64,000 nucleotides of DNA from contig NZ_JAUYTP010000029.1 in NCBI RefSeq assembly GCF_030695125.1, positions 434,001 through 498,000 on the forward strand, read 5' to 3'. The stretch's first letter is position 1. Each line of letters starts with the position of its first letter. Made by a program: the position numbers and the translations under genes. The DNA comes from Allobosea sp. (GTDB taxonomy: Bacteria; Pseudomonadota; Alphaproteobacteria; Rhizobiales; Beijerinckiaceae). The notes under the pieces were generated by a model. That model worked only from the letters and a program-made list of their open reading frames with translations. It had not been told where the DNA came from and did not search any database. Below are positions 33,701 through 42,839 of the stretch, one piece after another.

Positions 33701-34753
33701 ATGAAGACAAGCTTCATTTCCAACTATTCGCTCTCGGGCACCTTGCGCAACGCCGTCGCGAAAGCCCGCGACAGCCTGGCCGACGCCACCAAGGAATCGA
33801 CCACGATGCGCCATGCCGATATCGGGCTGACGCTCGGCGGCAGCACCGGCAAGACGGTCGGCCTGCGCGACCAGTACAACCGGCTCAACGGCATCGTCGA
33901 CACCAACGGGCTCGTCGCATCCCGGCTCGAAGTCTCGCAGAAGGCGCTCGACGGCATGCGCGAGACGGCCGAGCAGTTCCTGGCCACGCTGATCAGCGTG
34001 CGCGACGGCGACAAGGGGGCCGACGTGCTGAAATCAGAGGCCAAGAACAACCTCCAGGCGCTGACCGCCTCGCTCAACGCCTCCTCCAGCGGCCAGTTCC
34101 TGTTCGCCGGCATCAACACCCAGCAGCGCCCGGTGACCGACTATTTCGCCACCCCGGCCCCGGGCAACAAGGCCGCGATCGACGCAGCCTTCGCCGGCTA
34201 TTTCGGCTTCGCCCAGAATGCGCCGGCCGCCGCCAACATCACCCAGGCCGACATGACGACCTTCCTCCAGACGGTCCTGCCGACGGAGTTCGCCGACCCC
34301 GCCTGGGGCGCCAACTGGTCCTCCGCGCTCGACCAGAACATGACCAGCCGGATCTCGCTGAGCGAAGTCGTCGAAGTCTCGACCAACGCCAACACCCAGT
34401 CGATGCGCGACCTCGCCGCGGCCTATACGATGGCCTTCGATCTCGGCATCGAGAACCTCAACACCAATGCCTTCCGCGCGGTGGTGGATGCCAGCATCGA
34501 GAGCGTCAACAAGGCCATCCTCGGCATCACCGCGACGCAGGCCCAGCTCGGCGCGATCGAGGAGCGGGTCAAGGTCTCGAGCGAGCGACTGACAATCCAG
34601 CGCGACATCGTCACCAAGCAGATCCAGGCCTTCGAGAACGTCGATCCCTACGAGGCCAATGTCCGTGTCACCGACCTGACGACGCAGCTCGACACCGCCT
34701 ACGCGCTCACCGTCAGGATCCAGCAGCTGAACATCCTAAAGTTCATGAGCTGA
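33701..34753 (+). CDS. flgL: Flagellar hook-associated protein 3 FlgL (flagellin-like)
   Basis: Second hook-filament junction protein, 350 residues. It has flagellin-type ends: an N-terminal helix with RDQYNRLNGIVDTNGLVASRLEVSQKALDGMRETAEQ and a C-terminal helix with IEERVKVSSERLTIQRDIVTKQIQAFENVDPYEANVRVTDLTTQLDTAY, of which AFENVDPYEANVRVTDL is typical for FlgL of this order. Gene order after flgK supports the name. Confidence 0.9.
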   Translation: MKTSFISNYSLSGTLRNAVAKARDSLADATKESTTMRHADIGLTLGGSTGKTVGLRDQYNRLNGIVDTNGLVASRLEVSQKALDGMRETAEQFLATLISVRDGDKGADVLKSEAKNNLQALTASLNASSSGQFLFAGINTQQRPVTDYFATPAPGNKAAIDAAFAGYFGFAQNAPAAANITQADMTTFLQTVLPTEFADPAWGANWSSALDQNMTSRISLSEVVEVSTNANTQSMRDLAAAYTMAFDLGIENLNTNAFRAVVDASIESVNKAILGITATQAQLGAIEERVKVSSERLTIQRDIVTKQIQAFENVDPYEANVRVTDLTTQLDTAYALTVRIQQLNILKFMS

Positions 34754-34876
34754 CCCCGCCCCCGGCCGGTGCGGCCGGGGGGCCCTCGCCGCACGCTCTC
34801 GATCCGCCGCCCGGCCACCGGCCGGGGCGATCGGAGGAGCATGACCGCCTTGCCTGAACCAGCCCGGAGACGCCTC

Positions 34877-35224
34877 ATGTATCAAAGCTCCTATGCGGCC
34901 GCCGTCGAGGATGATTTCGCCCTCGCACGCGCCAATGAATGGCGCGCGCTCGACCGGGCCGTCATCCTGCTCGAGCAGGCCCGCCCGACCGGCTCCGCCT
35001 CGCCGCAGACGATCGAGGCCGTGACCTTCCTGCGCCGGCTCTGGACCTTCCTGATCGAGGATCTGGCCAGCGCCGAGAACGCCCTGCCAGAGGCGCTGCG
35101 CGCCTCCCTGATCTCGATCGGGATGTTCGCCCTGCGCCAGGGCGAGGCGCTGCGCCTCGGCCAGTCGGAGGATTTCGAGTCGGTCATCGACGTCAACAAG
35201 ATGATCCGCGACAGCCTGGCCTGA
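34877..35224 (+). CDS. flaF: Flagellar biosynthesis regulator FlaF
   Basis: A 115-residue protein of the FlaF family, found only in alphaproteobacteria, where it is required for flagellin secretion or filament assembly and works opposite FlbT. The start at MYQSSYAAAVEDD follows CCCGGAGA. The family core is ANEWRALDRAVILLEQA and ALPEALRASLISIGMFALRQGE. It is followed by flbT after 14 bp. Confidence 0.93.
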   Translation: MYQSSYAAAVEDDFALARANEWRALDRAVILLEQARPTGSASPQTIEAVTFLRRLWTFLIEDLASAENALPEALRASLISIGMFALRQGEALRLGQSEDFESVIDVNKMIRDSLA

Positions 35225-35238
35225 AACCAAGGACGAGC

Positions 35239-35709
35239 ATGACGATGAACCTCTCCCTGCGCGCCAACGAGAAGATCTACATCAACGGGGCGATCCTCAA
35301 ATTCGATCGCAAGGTCAGCCTCGAGCTGATGAACGACGCGACCTTCCTGCTCGAAACCCATGTCATCCAGCCCGACGAGACGACGACGCCGCTGCGGCAG
35401 CTCTACTTCGTCGTCCAGACCATGCTGATCGACCCCAGGAATGCCGGCGCCGCCCGGCTGCTGTTCGATCGCATGCTGTTGACCACGGCCTGCATCTTCG
35501 AGGACGCCGCGGTTCTGGCCGGACTTCAGAGCATCGACCGGCTGATCGCCGAGGACCGCTCTTTCGAGGCGCTCAAGCAGTTGCGGGCGCTCTACCCGAT
35601 GGAAGCCGCCATCCTCGCAAGCTCCGGGCAGGCTCCGCAGCCTAGGCTCGACCCGTCGATCCCGGGCAGGGCGTTCGTCGACACGCGGCTCGAAACCCAA
35701 TTCGCTTGA
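35239..35709 (+). CDS. flbT: Flagellar biosynthesis repressor FlbT
   Basis: A 156-residue RNA-binding regulator. In Caulobacter FlbT binds the flagellin mRNA leader and destabilises it; in Brucella it promotes flagellin production. Here SLRANEKIYINGAILKFDRK and the MNDATFLLETHVIQPDE segment match the family. AAGGA lies 5 bases before the chosen ATG; a second ATG two codons later is possible. The flagellin leader in this window has a hairpin that could be its target. Confidence 0.93.
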   Translation: MTMNLSLRANEKIYINGAILKFDRKVSLELMNDATFLLETHVIQPDETTTPLRQLYFVVQTMLIDPRNAGAARLLFDRMLLTTACIFEDAAVLAGLQSIDRLIAEDRSFEALKQLRALYPMEAAILASSGQAPQPRLDPSIPGRAFVDTRLETQFA

Positions 35710-35775
35710 GAGCATCGCACCCAGCCGCGAAGCCCTGCCGAAGAGCGGCAGGAACCCAACCTTGCAGAGGCGATC

Positions 35776-36045
35776 ATGGACGTATCCAGCATCCAGAGCA
35801 CCACGACGAGCACGGCCTCGGGTTCGACGAGCGCCAAGAACGCGATGGGCGACTACAACACCTTCCTCCAGCTCCTGATCGCCCAGGCCAAGAACCAGGA
35901 CCCGACCAACCCGACCGACCCGGCGCAATATGTCCAGCAATTCGCCGCGCTCTCGCAGGTCGAGCAGTCGGTCACGGCCAATGCCAAGCTCGACCAGATC
36001 ATCGCCGGCCTCGCCGCGCTGAAGCCGGCCGCGACGCAGGCTTGA
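35776..36045 (+). CDS. flgD: Flagellar hook-cap protein FlgD, minimal form
   Basis: Scaffold for hook polymerisation. Only the N-terminal FlgD domain is present in this 89-residue protein: MGDYNTFLQLLIAQAKNQDPTNPTDPAQYVQQFAALSQVEQSV, with the DPTNPTDP and QFAALSQVEQ signatures. The C-terminal Tudor/fibronectin-like cap domain of enteric FlgD is absent and the frame ends cleanly with a stop, with fliQ starting 11 bp later. Short FlgD proteins occur in Rhizobiales, though this is near the lower end. Confidence 0.92.
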   Translation: MDVSSIQSTTTSTASGSTSAKNAMGDYNTFLQLLIAQAKNQDPTNPTDPAQYVQQFAALSQVEQSVTANAKLDQIIAGLAALKPAATQA

Positions 36046-36055
36046 GGGCACGACG

Positions 36056-36322
36056 ATGAACGAGGCCGACGCCCTGGACATGATGCGCGACGCCGTCTGG
36101 GCGATCATCGTCGGCGCCGGACCCGCGGTGGTCGCGGCCATGGTCATCGGCATCGCGATCGCCCTGATGCAGGCCCTGACCCAGGTGCAGGAGGCGACGC
36201 TGACCTTCGTGCCCAAGATCGTGGTGATCCTGGTCGTGATGGCGACGACCGGCGCCTTCACCGGCGCCCAGGTCTTCGCCTTCACCGAGCGCGTCTACGG
36301 CCGAATCGAGCGCGGTTTCTAG
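36056..36322 (+). CDS. fliQ: Flagellar export gate protein FliQ
   Basis: An 88-residue export gate subunit with two transmembrane helices ([25 protein letters not shown] and [22 protein letters not shown]) and the family segment [19 protein letters not shown]. It lies between flgD and flhA. Confidence 0.96.
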   Translation: MNEADALDMMRDAVWAIIVGAGPAVVAAMVIGIAIALMQALTQVQEATLTFVPKIVVILVVMATTGAFTGAQVFAFTERVYGRIERGF

Positions 36323-36374
36323 AGCCCGCCTGACCCAACGATACCCATCTCCGACGACAGGACACCGGCTCAGC

Positions 36375-38489
36375 ATGGCGACGCCAAACCTCATCACCGG
36401 CAAGCCGGCGGCAAAGGCGGCGGGCCAAACCGAGCCGCCGGCGAGCCTCCGCGACATCGCCTTCGCCATCGGCATCGTCGGCATCCTGTCGATCCTGTTC
36501 CTGCCGATTCCGGCGTTCCTGATCGATCTCGGCATCGCCTTCTCGATCGCCTTGTCAGTGCTGATCCTGATGGTCGCGCTCTGGATCAAAAAGCCGCTCG
36601 AATTCTCGTCCTTTCCGACCATCCTGCTCGTCGCGACGATGCTGCGGCTGGCCCTCAACATCGCCACGACCCGGGTCATCCTCTCGCATGGCAATGAGGG
36701 CTCGCATGCGGCGGGCTACATCATCGACGGCTTCGCCCGCTTCGTCATCGCCGGCGACTTCGTCATCGGGCTGATCGTCTTCATCATCCTGGTGACGGTG
36801 AACTTCATCGTCATCACCAAGGGCGCGACCCGCATCGCCGAGGTCGGCGCGCGCTTCACGCTCGACGCGATTCCCGGCAAGCAGATGGCGATCGATGCCG
36901 ATCTCTCGGCCGGGCTGATTGATGCGCCCGAGGCGCAGCGCCGCCGCCACGAGCTGGAGGAGGAAAGCTCCTTCTTCGGCGCCATGGACGGCGCCTCGAA
37001 ATTCGTCCGCGGCGACGCCATCGCCGGCCTGATCATCACCGCGGTCAACATCCTCGGCGGCATCATCATCGGCGTCACCCGCCACGGCCTGTCGCTGTCG
37101 CAATCGGCCGACGTCTTCGTCAAGCTCGCGGTCGGCGATGGTCTCGTCACCCAGATCCCGGCGCTGATCGTCTCGCTCGCGGCGGGCCTGCTCGTCTCCA
37201 AGGGCGGCACGCGCGGCACCGCCGAACAGGCCATTGTCGGCCAGCTCGGGCATTATCCGCGCGCGCTCTTCGTCGCCGCCTTGCTGATGGTGATCCTGGC
37301 GCTGGTGCCGGGCCTGCCGCTCCTGCCCTTCGCGCTGCTCGGCGGGCTGATGGCCTTCGTCGGCTACACCATCCCCAAGCGCATCGCCGAGCGCGCCGCC
37401 GCCGCGGAGGAAATCCGCGCCATGGAGGCGGAAGAGACCGCCCGCGAAAGCCAGGACACGATCAAGGAGTCGCTCCGGACCGCCGAGATTGAACTCAGCC
37501 TCGGCAAGCAGATCGCCGCCGAGATGCTGACCTCGCACAGCGAGCTTGCCCATCGCGTCGGCAAGATGCGCAAGAAATTCGCGCAGCAATACGGTTTCGT
37601 CGTGCCGGAGATCAAACTCTCCGACAGCCTGCGGCTGCCACCCAAGACCTATGAGTTCCGCATCCACGGCACCGTCGCCGCCACCGGCGAGATGCGCCCC
37701 GGGAGCATGCTGGTCGTCGTCGGCGATGGCCGCCTGCCCGATCTGCCGGGCGAGGAGGTCCGCGAGCCGGCCTTCGGCGTCAAGGCGATGTGGGTGTCCG
37801 AGAGCTACGCCAACGAGGTCAAGCGCGAGGGCATGCAGCCGGTCGACCGGCTCTCGGTGCTGCTGACCCATCTCAGCGAGACGATCCGCAAGAATCTCGG
37901 CCAGCTTTTGTCCTACAAGGACATGCGCGCGCTGCTCGACCGGCTCGGACCCGAATACAAGAAGCTGCTCGACGAGATCTGCCCGGCGCATATGTCGCTG
38001 TCGAGCCTGCAGGCGGTGCTGCGCCTGCTGCTGGCCGAGCGCGTCTCGATCCGCAACCTGCATCTGATCCTCGAGGTCATCGCCGAGATCGCGCCGCATG
38101 TCCGCCGCGCCGAGCAGATCGCCGAGCATGTCCGCATGCGCATGGCCCAGCAGATCTGCGGCGACCTGACCGAGGGCGGCGTGCTCAACATGCTGCGGCT
38201 GGGCAACCGCTGGGACCTCGCCTTCCATGAGAGCCTGCGCCGCGACGCCAAGGGCGAGGTCGTCGAGTTCGACATCGACCCGCGTCTGATCGAGGAGTTC
38301 GCCACGGAGGCGACGACGGCGATCCGCGCCCGCATGGACCAGGGCCAGAGCTTCGTGCTCGTCACCAGCCCCGATGCACGCCCATACGTCCGCATGATCG
38401 TCGAGCGCATCTTCCCGGCGCTGCCGGTCCTCTCCCATGTCGAGATCGCACGCGGGCTGGAGGTCAACCTGCTGGGCACGATCTCGTGA
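36375..38489 (+). CDS. flhA: Flagellar export gate protein FlhA
   Basis: Large export-gate subunit and chaperone-substrate receptor, 704 residues. Eight N-terminal transmembrane helices surround the FHIPEP loop, here with [39 protein letters not shown]. The cytoplasmic domain follows from about residue 330 and ends in EVARGLEV-like [15 protein letters not shown]. Its stop overlaps the GTG start of fliR by 4 bp. Confidence 0.98.
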   Translation: MATPNLITGKPAAKAAGQTEPPASLRDIAFAIGIVGILSILFLPIPAFLIDLGIAFSIALSVLILMVALWIKKPLEFSSFPTILLVATMLRLALNIATTRVILSHGNEGSHAAGYIIDGFARFVIAGDFVIGLIVFIILVTVNFIVITKGATRIAEVGARFTLDAIPGKQMAIDADLSAGLIDAPEAQRRRHELEEESSFFGAMDGASKFVRGDAIAGLIITAVNILGGIIIGVTRHGLSLSQSADVFVKLAVGDGLVTQIPALIVSLAAGLLVSKGGTRGTAEQAIVGQLGHYPRALFVAALLMVILALVPGLPLLPFALLGGLMAFVGYTIPKRIAERAAAAEEIRAMEAEETARESQDTIKESLRTAEIELSLGKQIAAEMLTSHSELAHRVGKMRKKFAQQYGFVVPEIKLSDSLRLPPKTYEFRIHGTVAATGEMRPGSMLVVVGDGRLPDLPGEEVREPAFGVKAMWVSESYANEVKREGMQPVDRLSVLLTHLSETIRKNLGQLLSYKDMRALLDRLGPEYKKLLDEICPAHMSLSSLQAVLRLLLAERVSIRNLHLILEVIAEIAPHVRRAEQIAEHVRMRMAQQICGDLTEGGVLNMLRLGNRWDLAFHESLRRDAKGEVVEFDIDPRLIEEFATEATTAIRARMDQGQSFVLVTSPDARPYVRMIVERIFPALPVLSHVEIARGLEVNLLGTIS

Positions 38490-39238
38490 CGCCGTTCACG
38501 CCCGACACGCTGCTGCACGCCTTCCTGATCTTCTGCCGCATCGGCGCCTGCCTGATGCTGATGCCCGGCCTGTCGAGCCCGCGCGTGCCCGTCCGGTTTC
38601 GGCTCTTCATCGCGGTCGGGGTCACGCTGGCGCTGTCGCCCTTCGTGCTGCCGGCCTTCGCAGGTTTCTCGGAACCCGGCCCTGCCACGCTGCTGCGGAT
38701 CATCCTCGCCGAGACGATGACGGGCGCGTTGATCGGGCTGATGGCGCGCTTCTTCTTCCTGGCCTTGCAGACCATCGCCACCGCGATGGCGACGGCGGCG
38801 GGGCTCGGCCAGTTGCCGGGACTGCCGATCGACGAGGCGGAGGCCTCGGCCCCCTTCGTCACGCTGATCACCATGACCGCAGCGACACTGATGTTCGTCA
38901 CCAACCAGCATGCCGAGGTCATCCGCGCGCTCGCCGGCTCCTATACGCGCATTGCGCCAGGCACCGGCTTCGAGGCCCAGGCCGGGCTGATCCAGATTGC
39001 CGACCGGGCCTCGGAAACCTTCTATCTGGCGCTGCGCATCGGCAGCCCCTTCATGATCTACGCGGTGGTGGTCAACCTGGCGATCGGGCTGATGAACAAG
39101 CTGACGCCGCAGATCCCGGTCTATTTCATCTCGCTGCCCTTCGTCATCGCGGGCGGCCTCTTCCTTTTGTATTTCTCCGGCCCCGAGGCGCTGAAGCTGT
39201 TCATCGCCGGCTTCTCGGCCTGGCTCATCCGCGGCTGA
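38486..39238 (+). CDS. fliR: Flagellar export gate protein FliR
   Basis: Export-gate subunit of 250 residues with six hydrophobic segments. Landmarks are [19 protein letters not shown] at the N-terminus, [19 protein letters not shown] in the middle and [22 protein letters not shown] before the last helix. The GTG start overlaps the flhA stop codon, indicating translational coupling. Confidence 0.96.
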   Translation: MTPFTPDTLLHAFLIFCRIGACLMLMPGLSSPRVPVRFRLFIAVGVTLALSPFVLPAFAGFSEPGPATLLRIILAETMTGALIGLMARFFFLALQTIATAMATAAGLGQLPGLPIDEAEASAPFVTLITMTAATLMFVTNQHAEVIRALAGSYTRIAPGTGFEAQAGLIQIADRASETFYLALRIGSPFMIYAVVVNLAIGLMNKLTPQIPVYFISLPFVIAGGLFLLYFSGPEALKLFIAGFSAWLIRG

Positions 39239-39244
39239 CGCGCC

Positions 39245-39643
39245 ATGCAAGCCAGGCGGCTGAAGGCGATCGAGCGGATGCTGTCGATCCAGTCGCGCAT
39301 CCGCAAGCTCGCCGAATGGCGCCAGAAGGCGATCGAACTGCAGGCCGCGGCCGCCCGCGACGAAAGCCGCGCGCTGGTCGCCTCGCTGAACGGCGACGGC
39401 CCCACCGCCGGGCTCTTCGCCGACATGACGGCCAAGCGCCTGCACCGCGTCGGCGTCTCGATCTGGGCGTTCGAAGCCGCCGCCGCCGCCCAGGCGAAAC
39501 AGGTTCTGGCCGAGACGGGGCGCGAAAAACGCACGGCCCGGCTCGCCGACCATGTCCGCAAGATCAAGCTGCGCACCGACCAGGACGGCGCGCTGGTCGA
39601 GATCATGGATGCGCGCGAGGGCCAACGGGCGGCGAAGCTCTGA
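39245..39643 (+). CDS. Small helical protein in the flagellar operon, possibly FliJ-like
   Basis: A 132-residue, strongly charged protein predicted to be almost entirely helical (IERMLSIQSRIRKLAEWRQKAIELQ and AAAQAKQVLAETGREKRTARLADHVRK). No family motif is certain. Size, composition and location after fliR suggest the FliJ role of export-ATPase coupling, since no other fliJ is seen in the cluster, but this is inference. It starts 6 bp after fliR. Confidence 0.6.
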   Translation: MQARRLKAIERMLSIQSRIRKLAEWRQKAIELQAAAARDESRALVASLNGDGPTAGLFADMTAKRLHRVGVSIWAFEAAAAAQAKQVLAETGREKRTARLADHVRKIKLRTDQDGALVEIMDAREGQRAAKL

Positions 39644-39665
39644 GAGCCCTCAGCGGCCAACCGCA

Positions 39666-39682
39666 CAGCCTCGCCCGCAAGC
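39666..39682 (+). promoter_or_regulatory. Degenerate copy of shared flagellar element before flgJ
   Basis: CAGCCTCGCCCGCAAGC resembles the 15-base element with two extra central bases. It ends 61 bases before the flgJ-like start codon. Weak on its own; listed because of its position in a 100-bp gap inside the operon. Confidence 0.35.
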
Positions 39683-39743
39683 CTGAAACAAGCCTGATCC
39701 GGCAGGATCATCCCAGATCGTGCAACGACCCTGGAAGGTGACA

Positions 39744-40385
39744 ATGGCGATTTCTCCCCCGTCGGATATCGTTCTCGACGTCGCGCGCGCCGCCGATCCC
39801 GCCCGCCTGCAGGTGGCCTTCGACAGGCTTCAGCGGCTGGGATCGGGCGTCGCCGGCACACAGTTCGCCGCCGCCGTCGACGAGGCTGCCCCCACCGGGT
39901 CCATCCCCGGCCTGGCCGGCGCGCGCGACAAATTCGCCAGTCTTGCGCCGGCAAAGCTGGACACGGCCGCCGGCGCCGTGCCGTCGAAGAGCGCGAAGAC
40001 GCTTCAGCAGTTCGAGGCGCAGGTGATCTCCACCTTCATCGAGCAGATGATGCCCGAGGCCACAGCCAATACTTTCGGCAGCGGCACGGCGGGCGGCGTC
40101 TGGCGCTCGATGCTGTCCGAGCAGATCGCCAACCAGATCGCCAAGGCAGGCGGGCTCGGCATCCGTGAAAAGGTCGAGGCCGCCATCGCCGCCCGCACCA
40201 ACTCCGGCGCGCCGGCCGCGCCCGACAGCGCAGTCGCCGCCGCCCGCAAGCTGCTCGACAGCAAGATCGCCGGCGCCAATGCGCGCGACCTCGCCATTCC
40301 GCTCAGCGTCGAACAGCGCTTCCTCGACCTGACCAAGCCTGCCGCCGCCGGCGGCGTGGTCCGCTCCAACTTCAGACAGGCTTGA
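39744..40385 (+). CDS. flgJ: Rod-binding protein (FlgJ N-terminal domain only)
   Basis: About 213 residues. The central segment KTLQQFEAQVISTFIEQMMPEA followed by GGVWRSMLSEQIANQIAKAGGLGI is the rod-binding domain of FlgJ, the rod cap. There is no muramidase domain, as is usual in alphaproteobacteria; a separate lytic transglycosylase gene closes the fliF operon in this window. The ATG chosen follows GGAAGGTGACA. Confidence 0.85.
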   Translation: MAISPPSDIVLDVARAADPARLQVAFDRLQRLGSGVAGTQFAAAVDEAAPTGSIPGLAGARDKFASLAPAKLDTAAGAVPSKSAKTLQQFEAQVISTFIEQMMPEATANTFGSGTAGGVWRSMLSEQIANQIAKAGGLGIREKVEAAIAARTNSGAPAAPDSAVAAARKLLDSKIAGANARDLAIPLSVEQRFLDLTKPAAAGGVVRSNFRQA

Positions 40386-40391
40386 ACGATC

Positions 40392-40877
40392 ATGAGCGAG
40401 CATCACGACACCCAAGGCACGGCCTTGGCGCAGCCCTCGACCTTGCCGGCGCTCCTCGCAGCCCTTGAAGGCGAACCTGTGCGCGAGCCGCAGGCGCCGA
40501 GCGGCGCCTCGCGGGCGATGTGGGCCGTCCTCGACCGCCTCGAACAGGCGCTCGACCATGAAACGGCGGAGCTGATGGCGCTCCGCAGCGCCGATTTCAA
40601 CCGCCTGAACGAGATCAAGAGCCGGCTGCTGCTCGATGCCAGCCGCGCCATGCGGGCGATGCGCGACGAGGTCGATGACGGCCGCCTGATCGCGCGCCTG
40701 TCCTCGCTGCGGCTGAAGCTGGAGCATAACCGCATGGCGATCGGCATGCATCTCGAGGCCGTCCGGGAGATCGCCTCGGCGATGACCAGCACGCTGATCG
40801 ACGCCGAATCCGACGGCACATACCATGCGACCTCCCGCATCGCGGCTGCGGCGGGCGCCAAGGCCCGGGCCTCGTGA
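40392..40877 (+). CDS. Helical protein in the flagellar operon, possibly FlgN-like chaperone
   Basis: A 161-residue protein with two long amphipathic helices (AVLDRLEQALDHETAELMALRSADFNRLNEIKSRLLLD), the kind of profile seen in FlgN, the export chaperone of FlgK and FlgL. The sequence match is not strong enough for a firm name. It starts 6 bp after the rod-binding gene and overlaps the next gene by 4 bp. Confidence 0.6.
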   Translation: MSEHHDTQGTALAQPSTLPALLAALEGEPVREPQAPSGASRAMWAVLDRLEQALDHETAELMALRSADFNRLNEIKSRLLLDASRAMRAMRDEVDDGRLIARLSSLRLKLEHNRMAIGMHLEAVREIASAMTSTLIDAESDGTYHATSRIAAAAGAKARAS

Positions 40878-41329
40878 CGACGGCCCGGCTCCTCGTGCTC
40901 GGCGCCTGGGTCTGCGGTGTCACGCTGCTCTCGGGCCATCTCGCCCTGACCTGGCGCGCCGAAGTGCCGCCGGCCTCGGAAGCCCCGTTCTTCGAGGGCC
41001 TCGAGTATGAGGAGACCGCGCTGATCCATGTCCCGATCATCGCCCATGGCGACGTGCAGGGCTATGTCGCCGCCCAGTTCGTCTTCACAGCCGATGCCCG
41101 CACGCTCCGCCAGATGACGGTGAAGCCGCACGCCTACGTCCGCGACGAAGCGCTGCGCGCGATCTATTCCAACACCCAGGTCGATTTCGCGCGGCTGGAA
41201 CGCGTCGACATCGACGCCCTGCTCAAGACGGTGAAGACCGGCGTCAACGCCCGCCTCGGCGGCGAGCTGGTCAAGGACGTGCTGGTCAAGGAATTCAACT
41301 ACGTCCGCAAGGACCAGCTGCGGGGCTGA
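40874..41329 (+). CDS. Membrane-anchored protein in the flagellar operon, FliL-like candidate
   Basis: A 151-residue protein starting with GTG that overlaps the previous stop codon. One N-terminal hydrophobic helix (LLVLGAWVCGVTLLSGHLALTW) is followed by an extracytoplasmic domain. The C-terminal pattern LLKTVKTGVNARLGGELVKDVLVKEFNYVRKDQ recalls the end of FliL, the stator-associated protein, and no other fliL is seen here. Homology is not certain. It is the last gene of the flgE operon. Confidence 0.55.
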   Translation: MTTARLLVLGAWVCGVTLLSGHLALTWRAEVPPASEAPFFEGLEYEETALIHVPIIAHGDVQGYVAAQFVFTADARTLRQMTVKPHAYVRDEALRAIYSNTQVDFARLERVDIDALLKTVKTGVNARLGGELVKDVLVKEFNYVRKDQLRG

Positions 41330-41341
41330 GACCCACGGCGC

Positions 41342-41429
41342 TCACCGTCATTGCGAGCGCAGCGAAGCAATCCAGAAGGGCTCGCTCCACGTCCCCTGGA
41401 TTGCTTCGCTGCGCTCGCAATGACGGTGA
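41342..41429. repeat. 33-bp perfect inverted repeat (palindromic extragenic element)
   Basis: Arms at 41342-41374 and 41397-41429 are perfectly complementary over 33 bases around a 22-base loop. The arm contains GTCATTGCGAGCGCAGCG. This type of element is found in many copies in Rhizobiales genomes between convergent genes. Here it separates the end of the flgE operon from the end of fliI and may stop transcription from both sides. Confidence 0.9.
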
Positions 41430-41458
41430 CGACCAAAGCGACGGTGTGCGCCTGCCCC

Positions 41459-42781
41459 TCATCCCTGCAGCGTGGTCGCCAGATCCTTGAAGGCGTCGGC
41501 GCTGAGCGCGGCGCTCATCTCCTGGTGCAGGGCCTCGTAGATCTTCGGCACCAGCACGATCGCCTTGTCGAGCTCGGCGTCGGCGCCGGCCTGGTAGCCG
41601 CCCATCAGGCGCAGATCGCGGGTGTCCTCGAAGCGGGCGATCAGCGCCTTCATCCGCGAGGCCAGCCCGCGCTGCTCGGGCGTCCAGACATGATGGGCCA
41701 GGCGCGAGACCGAGCCCAGCACGTTCACCGCCGGATAGCGGCCCTGATCGGCGATCGCCCGGTCGAGCACGAGATGCCCGTCGAGCGTGCCGCGGATCGA
41801 ATCCGCGACCGGGTCGTTGTGGTCGTCGCCGTCGATCAGCACGGAGAAGATGCCGGTGATCGTGCCGGTGCCCTCGACGCCGGGGCCGGCGCGCTCGAGC
41901 AGCTTCGGCAAGGTGCTGAAGACGCTCGGCGTGTAGCCGCGCGCGACCGCGGGCTCGCCGGCCGCCAGCGCGACGTCGCGCGCCGCATGGGCGAGGCGTG
42001 TGACCGAGTCGATGATCAGCAGCACATCCTCGCCCTGGTCGCGGAAATACTCGGCCACCGCCATCGCGGTGTTGGGCGCCAGACGCCGCATCATCGCGCT
42101 CTCGTCGCTGGTCGAGACGACCGCGACGGCCTGCGCGCGCATGGCGCCCAGCGTGTCGTCGAGGAATTCGCGCACCTCGCGGCCGCGCTCGCCGACAAGC
42201 CCGATGACGATCGTCGTGAAGCCCGGCGCCCGCGCCAGCATCGAGAGCAGGCTCGACTTGCCGACGCCGGAGCCGGCGAAGACGCCGATGCGCTGTCCGG
42301 CGCAAAGCGGCGTGAACAGATCGACGACCTTGACGCCGGTGCGGATCGGCCGCGTCACCCGCGCCCGCTTCATCGCCTCCGGCGGCGGGCCCTCGGCCGG
42401 CATCGCGACCTCCCCCGGCAGCAGCGGCCCGCCCTCGTCGATCGGCTCGCCGAAGGCATTGATCACGCGCCCCTTCCAGCTCTGGGCCGGGCGCAGGCTC
42501 AACGGCCCCGCGACGCTGGCACGCGCGCCGAGGCCGACGCCGACCGTGGTCGCGAACGGCTTCACCAGCACGCCCTCGCGATCGATCCGGATCGCCTCGC
42601 CCAGCTCCTCCCGGCCATTGGTCGAGAGCGCGATGCGCTCGCCCAGCCGCACGAAGCGCGACAGGCCGCGCACCCGCAGCGCCGCCGGCGTGACCTCGCT
42701 GACGCTGCCGCTGACCTGGACCAGCTCCTGGGGCTGGGGGCCGCCCGCGAGCGCATGTTCGAGACGTCTCAGCGCGTTCAT
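41459..42781 (-). CDS. fliI: Flagellum-specific ATPase FliI
   Basis: The 440-residue ATPase of the flagellar export apparatus, related to F1-ATPase beta. Walker A is AGSGVGKSS at about 169-177, Walker B DVLLIIDSVTRLA, and the family segment DGHLVLDRAIADQGRYPAVNVLGSVSR is intact. It is the third gene of the minus-strand DUF1217-flgF-fliI operon. Confidence 0.97.
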   Translation of the reverse strand: MNALRRLEHALAGGPQPQELVQVSGSVSEVTPAALRVRGLSRFVRLGERIALSTNGREELGEAIRIDREGVLVKPFATTVGVGLGARASVAGPLSLRPAQSWKGRVINAFGEPIDEGGPLLPGEVAMPAEGPPPEAMKRARVTRPIRTGVKVVDLFTPLCAGQRIGVFAGSGVGKSSLLSMLARAPGFTTIVIGLVGERGREVREFLDDTLGAMRAQAVAVVSTSDESAMMRRLAPNTAMAVAEYFRDQGEDVLLIIDSVTRLAHAARDVALAAGEPAVARGYTPSVFSTLPKLLERAGPGVEGTGTITGIFSVLIDGDDHNDPVADSIRGTLDGHLVLDRAIADQGRYPAVNVLGSVSRLAHHVWTPEQRGLASRMKALIARFEDTRDLRLMGGYQAGADAELDKAIVLVPKIYEALHQEMSAALSADAFKDLATTLQG

Positions 42782-42839
42782 CGCGATCCTTCGGATCTAT
42801 CGCAAGCTTTGGGGGCCGAGGCCGGGAAGAGGCGGGCGC

